DNA of 5,713 nucleotides from an uncultured Clostridia bacterium (lineage in GTDB: Bacteria; Bacillota; Clostridia; Oscillospirales; Ruminococcaceae). The notes under the pieces are model-generated. The model was not told where the DNA came from, made no database searches, and was given only the letters and a program-made list of their open reading frames with translations. The stretch is from NCBI GenBank assembly GCA_946183095.1, contig CAMHBE010000150.1:1-5713 (forward strand), written 5' to 3'. Made by a program: the position numbers and the translations under genes. This document shows positions 1 to 5,713 of this stretch, one piece after another. Within the stretch, counting starts at the first letter, position 1. The number at the start of each line of letters is the position of its first letter.

Positions 1-38
1 CGGTAAAAGTCAAGGCAAAGGGAAAGGTAATAAGATGA
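1..38 (+). CDS. Probable C-terminal tail of an upstream gene, cut by the window edge
   Basis: Reading from base 3, eleven codons give VKVKAKGKVIR and then TGA at 36-38. The alternating hydrophobic and basic residues look like a final beta strand, but this is far too short to identify a family. A rival reading exists: the frame from base 2 stays open to a TGA at 143-145 that overlaps the ATG of the next gene. That would give a 47-residue tail (…SGLWRLQYKEVYESS…) whose last part is encoded across the hairpin at 73-110. I prefer the short reading because the hairpin and a clean ribosome binding site look more like a leader than like coding sequence. The upstream product is unknown either way. 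Confidence 0.3.
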   Translation, partial: VKVKAKGKVIR

Positions 39-72
39 GCGGTCTCTGGCGGCTGCAATATAAAGAGGTATA

Positions 73-110
73 TGAGAGTTCCGTCTCCGATCTGCATCGC
101 GGATCTCTCA
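73..110 (+). promoter_or_regulatory. Strong imperfect hairpin in the leader of the PHP gene
   Basis: Arms 73-83 and 100-110 pair over 11 positions with one T-T mismatch (79/104). Inside, a four-base bulge (84-87) is followed by a second perfect 4-bp stem, CGAT (88-91) with ATCG (96-99), closed by the tetraloop CTGC. No T-run follows on the plus strand (next bases ACAAAATGCG), so it does not look like a standard intrinsic terminator. It ends about 15 bases before the ribosome binding site of the PHP gene. It may be an mRNA-stability, processing or weak termination element; its function is inference, while the pairing itself is visible. Confidence 0.45.
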
Positions 111-141
111 CAAAATGCGTTAGATTAGGAGAATACATATC

Positions 142-996
142 ATGAGAGCAGATTTACATTGCCACACAACATTATCGGACGGGTCCCTCGGCATCGAGGA
201 AGTCATAGCGCAGGCAAAGCGCAACAAGATTGATGTTCTGTCGATTACCGACCACGATAACCTTGCGTCAACATCCCGCGCCGTTATCCTCGGACAGAGA
301 TACGGCATTCGTGTGCTGCCCGCTGTTGAGATATCGGCTGTTGACGGGAGCAGGGGAAGAAAAGTTCATATCCTCTGCTATATGCCGCATAAGCCCGACA
401 GGCTCGAAGGACTGTGTCTGCGTACAAGTGAAGCGAGAAAGCAGCTCGGCAAGAAAATGGCGCTCAAGGTGATCGAAGAATACCCCATAGCGTTCGAGAA
501 TATCCTGCGGTACGCGGCAGGCGGCAAGACTATCTACAAATGCCATATTATGCACGCACTCATGGATTACGGATATACGACCGAACTGTACGGCGATGTT
601 TACAATAAGCTGTTCAGCGCGAAGGACGGGCTTTGCGCCGAAGAAGTCCGCAAGGAGACGGAGAGAGTGCCCGATGTGCGTTTCGCGCTCGAACTTATCC
701 ATTCCGCAGGCGGTACCGCATCTATCGCACACCCGAAGGTTTACAACAGTTTCGAGCTGATAGAGGAACTCGCAGGTCAGGGCAAGATCGACGGCATCGA
801 AGTTTACCACGAGAGTGCCGACGAGACGGAAGAAGAGCAGCTCCTCGATCTCTGCCAGCAGTACGGGCTTCTGCCCACGGGCGGTTCGGATTTCCACGGC
901 TTTTATAACCACTACGCGATATCGCTGGGTTATAAGTTCACGCCGGAGCAGTCCGTGCGCGCGATTATCACACGCGGTGAGCACCTGAACGTGTGA
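142..996 (+). CDS. PHP-domain phosphoesterase, RNase AM / 3',5'-nucleoside bisphosphate phosphatase type
   Basis: A 284-residue cytoplasmic metal-dependent phosphoesterase of the PHP superfamily, subgroup of E. coli RnmA (YciV/TrpH). Known members remove 3' phosphate from nucleoside 3',5'-bisphosphates and trim RNA 5' ends, including rRNA precursors. The full metal-site motif set is visible: DLHCHTTLSDG at 4-14 (H6, H8, D13), ITDHDN at 35-40 (D37, H38), VEIS with E63, H76 in KVHILCY, an H135 segment typical of the inserted helical domain, AHP with H197, and GGSDFHG at 247-253 (D250, H252). Length matches the family (about 280-290), so it looks complete and active. The start is supported by TTAGGAGA at 124-131, about ten bases before the ATG. 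No signal peptide or membrane segment is seen. The exact substrate in this organism is inferred from the family. Confidence 0.9.
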   Translation: MRADLHCHTTLSDGSLGIEEVIAQAKRNKIDVLSITDHDNLASTSRAVILGQRYGIRVLPAVEISAVDGSRGRKVHILCYMPHKPDRLEGLCLRTSEARKQLGKKMALKVIEEYPIAFENILRYAAGGKTIYKCHIMHALMDYGYTTELYGDVYNKLFSAKDGLCAEEVRKETERVPDVRFALELIHSAGGTASIAHPKVYNSFELIEELAGQGKIDGIEVYHESADETEEEQLLDLCQQYGLLPTGGSDFHGFYNHYAISLGYKFTPEQSVRAIITRGEHLNV

Positions 997-1017
997 TATG
1001 TTCAATTAAAAAGCTTT

Positions 1018-1032
1018 GTCCGATCTGCGGAC
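1018..1032 (+). other. Short perfect inverted repeat after the PHP gene
   Basis: GTCCG (1018-1022) and CGGAC (1028-1032) form a perfect 5-bp stem with loop ATCTG. No T-run follows. It lies in the 122-base segment between the PHP stop and the preferred methyltransferase start, and coincides with codons for the CPICGR motif of the possible N-terminal extension. It could be a small RNA hairpin, or only a by-product of coding sequence. Confidence 0.25.
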
Positions 1033-1052
1033 GTATCCTTACAGCGGCGGGA

Positions 1053-1075
1053 CGGTCACATTTTGTCGGTGACCG
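1053..1075 (+). promoter_or_regulatory. 7-bp inverted repeat in the methyltransferase leader
   Basis: CGGTCAC (1053-1059) and GTGACCG (1069-1075) are perfect reverse complements separated by nine bases (ATTTTGTCG). It sits 43 bases before the preferred ATG of the methyltransferase. The symmetry would suit either an RNA hairpin or a binding site for a dimeric regulator. There is no T-run after the right arm, so a terminator is unlikely. Function is unproven; the perfect dyad is a direct observation. Confidence 0.35.
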
Positions 1076-1118
1076 GAACTTGAAGAAGAAAGACAGCACT
1101 GCTATTACAGGAAACATT

Positions 1119-1844
1119 ATGGAAAATGTACAGACATTAAAAAGCGAAAAATATAAAAAATACTTCTGCGTTCCGTATCTTATGGGACCGAACGGAGTGC
1201 GTCTGCTCGACGAGATGCTGGATGCTTTTCCTATGAAGTACACGGAAGACAACAGCATCCTTGACCTCGGCTGCGGGAGCGGGCTTACGAGCCTGTATCT
1301 TGCTTATGAGACTGGCGCGAAAGTTTTCGCTGCCGATCTTTGGATATCGGAAGAGGACAATCGTAAGCGCATTGAAGAGTGGGGGATGCAGGACAGGATA
1401 ATCCCAATGCAGTGCGACGCCAATGACCTGCAATTCGACAAGCAAGCGTTCGACGCGGTGGTCAGTGTTGATTCGTACCACTATTTCGGCGGCAAAGAGG
1501 GTTACTTCATAGAGAAGATACTTCCTCTGCTGAAAAAAGGTGGTACCGCACTGATATGCGTTCCAGGGATAAAGAACAAGTACACCGGCAGGAGCGAGGC
1601 ATATCTCGGTCCGTGGCTCGGAGATGAAGCATCGCTGTTCCGAAGTGCTGACGAATGGAAACAGATCATCGGTAAAAACCGCGATATCGTGTCTGTAAAG
1701 ACATGGGAACTTTTCGGATTTTATATACCGTGGCAGGAGTGGTTCGACACGCTGCACGGATATGCGCTGAAAGACAAGCAGTTCTTTGACAGTGTCATCA
1801 GACCTTTTTCATGTTTTGTGGGTATTATGGTGACAAAGATATGA
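1119..1844 (+). CDS. Class I SAM-dependent methyltransferase, substrate unknown
   Basis: A 241-residue Rossmann-fold methyltransferase. Motif I, ILDLGCGSG (47-55), is textbook for SAM binding. The acidic residue ending strand 2 is D73 in AADLW, CDANDL (99-104) fits the adenine-contacting region, and FDAVVSVDSYHYF (111-123) is the motif IV strand. LKKGGTALICVPG (138-150) is the usual post-motif segment. The N-terminal KYF…LMGPNG signature recurs in small-molecule-type methyltransferases of Clostridia. The C-terminal WELFGFYIPWQEWF region is aromatic and probably forms the substrate cap. I chose the ATG at 1119, preceded by AGGAAA (1109-1114), because the fold is complete from there. The same frame is open back to a GTG at 993 that overlaps the PHP stop (GTGA) and would add 42 residues including CPIC. 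The substrate cannot be told from sequence. Confidence 0.82.
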   Translation: MENVQTLKSEKYKKYFCVPYLMGPNGVRLLDEMLDAFPMKYTEDNSILDLGCGSGLTSLYLAYETGAKVFAADLWISEEDNRKRIEEWGMQDRIIPMQCDANDLQFDKQAFDAVVSVDSYHYFGGKEGYFIEKILPLLKKGGTALICVPGIKNKYTGRSEAYLGPWLGDEASLFRSADEWKQIIGKNRDIVSVKTWELFGFYIPWQEWFDTLHGYALKDKQFFDSVIRPFSCFVGIMVTKI

Positions 1845-1869
1845 CCGCTGATATGTGATCTGTTAAATA
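1830..1869 (+). promoter_or_regulatory. Possible weak promoter before the malic enzyme
   Basis: The 52-base gap after the methyltransferase is the only AT-rich spacer between genes in the window. GTGACA (1830-1835) matches five of six bases of a -35 box, and 16 bases on lies TGATATGTG (1849-1857), an extended -10 with a poor core. An alternative pair is ATGACC (1841-1846) with TTAAAT (1863-1868), also 16 apart and four of six each. Neither is strong, so the malic enzyme may instead be read through from upstream. Confidence 0.2.
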
Positions 1870-1896
1870 TTTTAAAAAAATAAGGGGATAAAAGAA

Positions 1897-3051
1897 ATGG
1901 ACATCAAGGAAGAAGCGCTCAGAAAGCACTACGAATGGCAGGGAAAGATCGAAGTGATCTCCCGCGCACCGATAAATACGCGCGAAGACCTTTCGCTCGC
2001 ATACACACCGGGAGTTGCACAGGCTTGTCTGGAGATCCAGAAGAAGCCTGAGCTTTCTTATGAGCTGACAAGAAGGAAGAACCTCGTCGCGGTAATAACA
2101 GACGGCACCGCGGTGCTCGGACTGGGCGATATCGGCGGACTTGCGGGAATGCCTGTAATGGAGGGCAAATGCTGTCTGTTCAAGGAGTTTGCCGGCGTGG
2201 ATGCTTTTCCGCTCTGCATAAAGAGCAAGGACGTTGACGAGATCGTGCATACTATAGAACTGCTGTCGGACAGTTTCGGCGGCATCAACCTCGAAGATAT
2301 CGCCGCACCGCGCTGTTTCGAGATAGAGAGAAAGCTGAAGGAAAGACTTGATATACCGGTAGTCCACGACGATCAGCACGGTACCGCTGTAGTTGTCGGT
2401 TCCGCACTCATCAACGCCGCGAAATGCGCGGGCAAGAAGCTGTCGGATATGACGGTGGTGATAAACGGTGCAGGCGCAGCGGGTATCGCTATCGGAACGT
2501 TCCTGCTCAGTCTCGGGATCGGCGACCTTATAATGGTCGATCTCTGCGGCATAATAAACCGTGAGGACAGCTACGAAAATCCCGCTCACGAGGATATCAA
2601 GAACAAGTCCAACAAGAATTGCAGAAAGGGCAGACTGGCGGATGCTATGAAGGGTGCGGATGCTTTCATCGGCGTTTCGCGTCCGAAGCTCGTTACGCCG
2701 GAAATGGTACAGTCCATGGCAGATAAGCCGATCGTGTTTGCAATGGCAAATCCCACGCCGGAGATAATGCCGGACGAAGCGAAAGCTGCCGGCGCGTTCA
2801 TAGTCGGAACAGGACGCAGCGACTTCCCGAATCAGATAAACAATGTGCTCGTGTTCCCGGGACTTTTCAAGGGAGCACTCTCCGTGCGTGCTAAACGCAT
2901 CACCGAGGAGATGAAGCGTGCGGCGGCGTATGCTATCGCGTCTATCATTCCCGACAGCGAGATAACTGCGGAGAACATCATTGCAAGTCCGCTCGATAAG
3001 CGTGTAGCCGATACCGTTGCCAAGGCTGTCGCTGAGGCTTATAAAGAGTGA
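1897..3051 (+). CDS. Malic enzyme (malate dehydrogenase, oxaloacetate-decarboxylating), short bacterial form
   Basis: A 384-residue cytoplasmic enzyme that converts malate to pyruvate and CO2 with reduction of NAD(P), linking C4 acids to pyruvate and supplying reducing power. The N-terminal malic domain shows SLAYTPGVA with the conserved Tyr36, MEGKCCLFK with the catalytic Lys91, NLEDI with metal ligands E133/D134, and HDDQHGT (157-163) with D158/D159. The NAD(P)-binding domain follows with GAGAAG (191-196), ANPTPEI (284-290) and GTGRSDFPNQINNVLVFPG near 304-322, including the substrate-contacting asparagines N315/N316. Asp215 ends the second Rossmann strand (MVDLCG), which leaves NAD versus NADP preference open. 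The length fits the stand-alone form; the C-terminal phosphotransacetylase-like domain of MaeB is absent. The start is fixed by AGGGGA (1883-1888), eight bases before the ATG. The RuvX gene follows after 21 bases. Confidence 0.93.
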   Translation: MDIKEEALRKHYEWQGKIEVISRAPINTREDLSLAYTPGVAQACLEIQKKPELSYELTRRKNLVAVITDGTAVLGLGDIGGLAGMPVMEGKCCLFKEFAGVDAFPLCIKSKDVDEIVHTIELLSDSFGGINLEDIAAPRCFEIERKLKERLDIPVVHDDQHGTAVVVGSALINAAKCAGKKLSDMTVVINGAGAAGIAIGTFLLSLGIGDLIMVDLCGIINREDSYENPAHEDIKNKSNKNCRKGRLADAMKGADAFIGVSRPKLVTPEMVQSMADKPIVFAMANPTPEIMPDEAKAAGAFIVGTGRSDFPNQINNVLVFPGLFKGALSVRAKRITEEMKRAAAYAIASIIPDSEITAENIIASPLDKRVADTVAKAVAEAYKE

Positions 3052-3072
3052 GAACGGGTCAGGAAGGACGAC

Positions 3073-3513
3073 ATGAAGATAGCAGCAGTGGATTTCGGTG
3101 ACAGTCACACGGGTATCGCAGCTTGCGACAAGCTCGAAATGCTCGCGTCACCGGTTTGCATAATAGATGAAAAACGGTTTGAGGTCTGCGCGGATAAAGT
3201 TGCCGATAAACTAAAGGAGATAGGCGCGGAACTCGTCGTGGTGGGTAATCCGATAAATATGAACGGAACTTACGGTCCCCGCAGCGAAAAATGTTCGGAA
3301 TTTGCGGAGCTGCTGAAAGAACGGCTCGATGTTCATGTTGAACTGTGGGATGAACGTTCATCGACAGTGACCGCACATAACATGATGAATGAGATAAACA
3401 AACGAGGAAAGAAACGCAAGGCAGTGATCGATGCCGCCGCGGCTGCGGTGATACTCGACAGCTTCCTTGCGTACAGGAGAAACCATAATGCACAAGAAAC
3501 GGATAGACCCTGA
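3073..3513 (+). CDS. ruvX: RuvX / YqgF-family nuclease (putative Holliday junction resolvase)
   Basis: A 146-residue RNase H-fold protein of the YqgF/RuvX family, known for a role in 16S rRNA 5' pre-processing and proposed as a Holliday junction resolvase. Family landmarks occur in order: AAVDFGDSHTGIA (4-16) with catalytic Asp7, VVVGNPINMNGTYGPRSE (55-72, the family's G-P-NM-G--GPR signature), LWDERSSTVTA (91-101) with the conserved DER, and IDAAAAAVILDSFL (119-132) with the last acidic residue Asp120. Length is normal for the family. The start is supported by AGGAAGG (3061-3067), five bases before the ATG. The strand-1 loop reads GDSHTG where many members have G-K--G, a mild deviation. Its end overlaps the next small gene by 26 bases, which suggests translational coupling. 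Confidence 0.9.
   Translation: MKIAAVDFGDSHTGIAACDKLEMLASPVCIIDEKRFEVCADKVADKLKEIGAELVVVGNPINMNGTYGPRSEKCSEFAELLKERLDVHVELWDERSSTVTAHNMMNEINKRGKKRKAVIDAAAAAVILDSFLAYRRNHNAQETDRP
3475..3479 (+). promoter_or_regulatory. Ribosome binding site of the 41-residue membrane protein
   Basis: AGGAG lies eight bases before the ATG at 3488, inside the last codons of ruvX. It is among the strongest Shine-Dalgarno matches in the window and is the main reason to accept the short overlapping gene as real. Confidence 0.7.
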
Positions 3514-3613
3514 AGAATCTTCCAAGAGGCTGCGCCGCATAACCGTGCGCAACTGGGTGATAATGTTCGTATCGCTCATACTCATTATCATCTGCTATTA
3601 TTTTGTAAAGTAG
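3488..3613 (+). CDS. 41-residue single-pass membrane protein, function unknown
   Basis: A small gene whose ATG lies in the end of ruvX (26-base overlap, other frame) and whose TAG is at 3611-3613. The product starts MHKKRIDPEESSKRLRRITV, a charged, mostly basic cytoplasmic-looking segment, and continues with a hydrophobic run at about residues 23-40 (WVIMFVSLILIIICYYFV) before a final Lys. This is a classic one-helix membrane protein with positive residues on the N-terminal side, predicting N-in, C-out. No lipobox or signal peptidase site is seen. A strong AGGAG at the right distance, the tight fit between ruvX and cysS (22 bases follow) and the non-random charge/hydrophobic layout all support expression. 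I do not recognise the family and assign no function. Confidence 0.72.
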   Translation: MHKKRIDPEESSKRLRRITVRNWVIMFVSLILIIICYYFVK

Positions 3614-3635
3614 GACAACGAAAGGAACACACACA

Positions 3636-5057
3636 ATGTATATCTACAACTCGGCAACAAGAAAAAAAGAATTGTTCACGCCGCACACCGAGGGCAAGGT
3701 GAAAATGTACACCTGCGGTCCCACGGTGTATCATTACGCACATATAGGCAATCTGCGCACCTACATCATGGAGGACGTGCTCGAAAAGTACCTCAGGTTC
3801 TCCGGATATGATGTAAAGCGTGTTATGAACATCACCGATGTCGGACACCTCACAAGTGACGGAGATACCGGCGACGACAAAATGGTAAAGGGAGCAAAAC
3901 GTGAGCACAAGACTGTCATGGAGATCGCACAGTTTTATACCGACGCGTTCTTCGATGACTGCCGGAAACTGAACATAAAGACCCCCGATGTTGTGGAACC
4001 CGCAACTCACTGCATCGACGAGTTCATCAAGGTGATATCGTCGCTTATGGAGAAGGGTTATGCTTATGAAGCGGGCGGCAACATCTATTTTGATACATCA
4101 AAGCTTGATAAATATTACATTTTCAACGATTTCAGCGAGGAAGACCTTGCGGTGGGAGTCCGCGAGGGCGTTGAAGCTGATGACAACAAGCGCAATAAAG
4201 CAGACTTTGTGCTGTGGTTCACCAAGTCCAAGTTCGACGATCAGGAACTGAAATGGGACAGCCCGTGGGGCATCGGTTATCCCGGCTGGCACATTGAATG
4301 CTCCTGCATAAGCATGAAGCACCTCGGCGAGTATCTCGACCTGCACTGCGGCGGTATCGACAACCAGTTCCCGCACCACACCAATGAGATAGCGCAGAGT
4401 GAGGCGTTCCTCGGACATGAGTGGTGCAAATACTGGTTCCATGTACATCACCTCAACACCGATACCGGTAAGATGAGCAAATCGTCGGGAGAGTTCCTGA
4501 CAGTGTCGCTTTTGCAGGAAAAGGGCTATGACCCGCTGGTTTACCGCTTTTTCTGCTTGCAGTCGCATTACCGCAAGAACCTTATGTTCAGCTGGGAAAA
4601 CCTTGACAATGCGGCGGACGCTTATAAAAAGCTCACCGAACGTGTCATGAAAGTGCTCGGCGGCAAGGGCGGAACTGTCGATACCGCAAAGTACGACGAA
4701 CTGAAAAAAGGCTTTACTGACGCGCTTGACGGTGACATGAACACCGCGCAGGCTATAACATCGCTGTATGATATACTTAAATCCGATGCAGACGATGCAA
4801 CGAAATATAAGCTGATAGATGATATCGACACGGTGCTGTCGATCGGGCTTATTCCTGCTGCGGAAAAACTCGCGGCGGCTAAGGGAAACACGGAAAACGA
4901 TGAACTTCCCGCAGAAGTGACGGAGCTTCTCGAACAGCGCAAGGCTGCAAGAAAAGAGAAGAACTTCGCGCTTGCCGACGAGCTTCGCAGCAAGATAACA
5001 GCTCTCGGGTACATCGTCGAGGAGACAAGACAGGGAACAGTCGTGAGAAAGGCATGA
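3636..5057 (+). CDS. cysS: Cysteinyl-tRNA synthetase
   Basis: A complete 473-residue class I aminoacyl-tRNA synthetase that charges tRNA-Cys with cysteine in the cytoplasm. The N-terminal KMYTCGPTVYHYAHIGNLR carries zinc ligand Cys27 and the HIGN form of the HIGH motif (36-39). The other zinc ligands fit Cys222 in GWHIECS, His247 in FPHHTNE and Glu251, with the same 25-residue C-to-H spacing as E. coli CysRS. KMSKS lies at 279-283, followed by the usual GEFLTV. Residues after about 320 form the helical anticodon-binding region (DALDGDMNTAQA near 363-372) and the C-terminal FALADELRSKI…LGY element near 444-459. The start is supported by AAAGGA (3621-3626), nine bases before the ATG. The C-terminus is intact (…GTVVRKA) and its TGA overlaps an upstream ATG of the following lipoprotein gene, consistent with a shared transcript. 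Confidence 0.97.
   Translation: MYIYNSATRKKELFTPHTEGKVKMYTCGPTVYHYAHIGNLRTYIMEDVLEKYLRFSGYDVKRVMNITDVGHLTSDGDTGDDKMVKGAKREHKTVMEIAQFYTDAFFDDCRKLNIKTPDVVEPATHCIDEFIKVISSLMEKGYAYEAGGNIYFDTSKLDKYYIFNDFSEEDLAVGVREGVEADDNKRNKADFVLWFTKSKFDDQELKWDSPWGIGYPGWHIECSCISMKHLGEYLDLHCGGIDNQFPHHTNEIAQSEAFLGHEWCKYWFHVHHLNTDTGKMSKSSGEFLTVSLLQEKGYDPLVYRFFCLQSHYRKNLMFSWENLDNAADAYKKLTERVMKVLGGKGGTVDTAKYDELKKGFTDALDGDMNTAQAITSLYDILKSDADDATKYKLIDDIDTVLSIGLIPAAEKLAAAKGNTENDELPAEVTELLEQRKAARKEKNFALADELRSKITALGYIVEETRQGTVVRKA
5046..5052 (+). promoter_or_regulatory. Ribosome binding site deciding the lipoprotein start
   Basis: AGAAAGG ends seven bases before the ATG at 5060 but only one base before the ATG at 5054. 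The spacing therefore favours the 5060 start, although the 5054 ATG forms an ATGA overlap with the cysS stop. Confidence 0.45.
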
Positions 5058-5059
5058 GT

Positions 5060-5713
5060 ATGAAGAAAAAGGCATTTGCGGGACTGCTGCTTGCAGGCGT
5101 CCTGACACTTGCGGGCTGCTTCGGCGGCGGGAACGATGACGGGCTGACATCAAAAGCCGTGTACAACTACGACTACAGCACCATGAAGCTTGTGCAGTTC
5201 GATGAACCTTATGACGGTCAGCCCACAGCGGATATTGAAACGACCCTCGGTACTTTCAGGATAGTGCTCTATCCCGAATATTGCCCGAACACGGTAAAGA
5301 ACTTCGTTGACCGCGCGAATGAGGGGTACTATAACGGAAAGCCTGTTTACGGGATATATGAACAGAGCCTGTTCACCACAGGCGCGGAAAATGAACAGAA
5401 GAATTCCGGCGTAACATCGGACGGTCAGCCGATACCGAACGAGTATTCCGTAGATCTATGGCCGTTCAAGGGTGCGCTGTGTGCGTTCAACGGCAGGGTA
5501 GGCTACGGAGACAGCAGATTTTTCGTGGTGAACGACCATGAGCTGACAGATGAACAGAAGCAGCAGCTCCGCGGATTTACAAAAGAGGACGGCAGCAGGC
5601 TGTTTCCGGATGAACTGTGCGACGCGATGGAGAAGGGCGGCATTGCCGATTTCATGGGCGGTTACACTGTATTTGCCCAGACGATAGAAGGCATTGATGT
5701 TATCGAGAAGATA
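5060..5713 (+). CDS. Cyclophilin-like (peptidyl-prolyl isomerase family) lipoprotein, 3' end outside window
   Basis: The reading frame stays open to the last base, giving 218 residues of a membrane-anchored protein. MKKK, a hydrophobic segment and the lipobox LAGC (Cys20) make a lipoprotein signal, followed by a Gly/Asp linker. From about residue 57 the cyclophilin pattern appears: ADIETTLGTFRIVLYPEYCPNTV and NF…GYYNGKPVY, then GALCAF (138-143), SRFFVVND (152-159) and GGYTVFAQTIEGIDVIEKI (200-218), the last matching the usual G-HTVFG-V-EGMDVVDKI. A segment of about 40 residues separates SRFFVV from that motif, as in many clostridial cyclophilins. The canonical F-H-R catalytic arginine aligns with Gly98 (VYGIY) and the MIQGG glutamine with Thr, so isomerase activity is doubtful. 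An ATG at 5054 would add Met-Ser at the front. It probably acts outside the membrane as a folding factor or binding protein. Confidence 0.85.
   Translation, partial: MKKKAFAGLLLAGVLTLAGCFGGGNDDGLTSKAVYNYDYSTMKLVQFDEPYDGQPTADIETTLGTFRIVLYPEYCPNTVKNFVDRANEGYYNGKPVYGIYEQSLFTTGAENEQKNSGVTSDGQPIPNEYSVDLWPFKGALCAFNGRVGYGDSRFFVVNDHELTDEQKQQLRGFTKEDGSRLFPDELCDAMEKGGIADFMGGYTVFAQTIEGIDVIEKI

Noticed and set aside
59..64. TATAAA as a -10 box for the PHP gene
   Set aside because: No acceptable -35 lies 16-18 bases upstream and there is no TG extension immediately before it. It also lies next to the hairpin, so support is too weak to list.
268..1005. A 245-codon minus-strand open frame opposite the PHP gene
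   Set aside because: The plus-strand PHP motif set is unambiguous; the antisense product has no domain logic.
1018..1075. Intrinsic terminator after the PHP gene
   Set aside because: Two inverted repeats are present, but neither is followed by a T-run on the plus strand.
1838..1855. Direct repeat GATATG spaced by 12 bases
   Set aside because: Six bases, one copy overlapping the methyltransferase stop; easily chance.
1825..3108. A 427-codon open frame on the minus strand opposite the malic enzyme
   Set aside because: The plus strand encodes a malic enzyme with every catalytic motif. The antisense frame gives a Cys/Arg/His/Tyr-rich product without a recognisable domain, as expected for a shadow of biased codons.
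3588..4010. A 140-codon minus-strand open frame starting inside cysS and ending in the small membrane gene
   Set aside because: It is antisense to the conserved catalytic N-terminus of cysS, with no supporting motif.
3636..5057. HIGN in place of HIGH and PHHTNE in place of PHHENE in cysteinyl-tRNA synthetase as signs of a defective enzyme
   Set aside because: HIGN is common in Bacillota CysRS and the zinc-ligand His and Glu are kept; the enzyme looks normal.
4098..5153. A 351-codon minus-strand open frame opposite cysS
   Set aside because: It is fully explained as the antisense of cysS and the lipoprotein start, and shows no coherent motifs.

Overview
The window reads as a compact, all-plus-strand stretch of a Bacillota chromosome, most likely class Clostridia near Ruminococcus/Oscillospiraceae. 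This rests on the style of the proteins (a short single-domain malic enzyme, a Gram-positive-type cysteinyl-tRNA synthetase with an HIGN signature, a cyclophilin lipoprotein with a classical lipobox), on clear AGGAG-like ribosome binding sites, and on base composition that looks near half G+C by eye. The genus is inference. I see no rRNA, tRNA, CRISPR array, insertion sequence, phage gene or attachment site.

Layout. Bases 1-38 probably hold the last codons of an upstream gene. Bases 39-141 are a short leader with a strong hairpin (73-110). Then follow a PHP-domain phosphoesterase of the RNase AM / nucleoside-bisphosphate phosphatase type (142-996); a 122-base segment with two inverted repeats and an in-frame CPIC-containing possible extension; a class I SAM-dependent methyltransferase (1119-1844); a 52-base gap with a possible weak promoter; a malic enzyme (1897-3051); the YqgF-type RuvX nuclease (3073-3513); an overlapping 41-residue single-pass membrane protein (3488-3613); cysteinyl-tRNA synthetase cysS (3636-5057); and the N-terminal 218 residues of a divergent cyclophilin-like lipoprotein that runs off the right edge (5060-5713).

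How it fits together. From the malic enzyme onward the genes are 22 bases or less apart or overlap, each with its own ribosome binding site and with no terminator-like hairpin plus T-run, so one transcript from about 1.9 kb to the right edge is likely. The products are mostly housekeeping: nucleotide/RNA end metabolism, carbon/redox metabolism (malate to pyruvate), rRNA processing or recombination (RuvX), tRNA charging and an extracytoplasmic folding-type protein. No obvious defence or mobile system is present. The less ordinary items are the 41-residue membrane protein, the cyclophilin homologue that appears to lack the usual catalytic arginine, and the structured, possibly coding segments before the PHP and methyltransferase genes.
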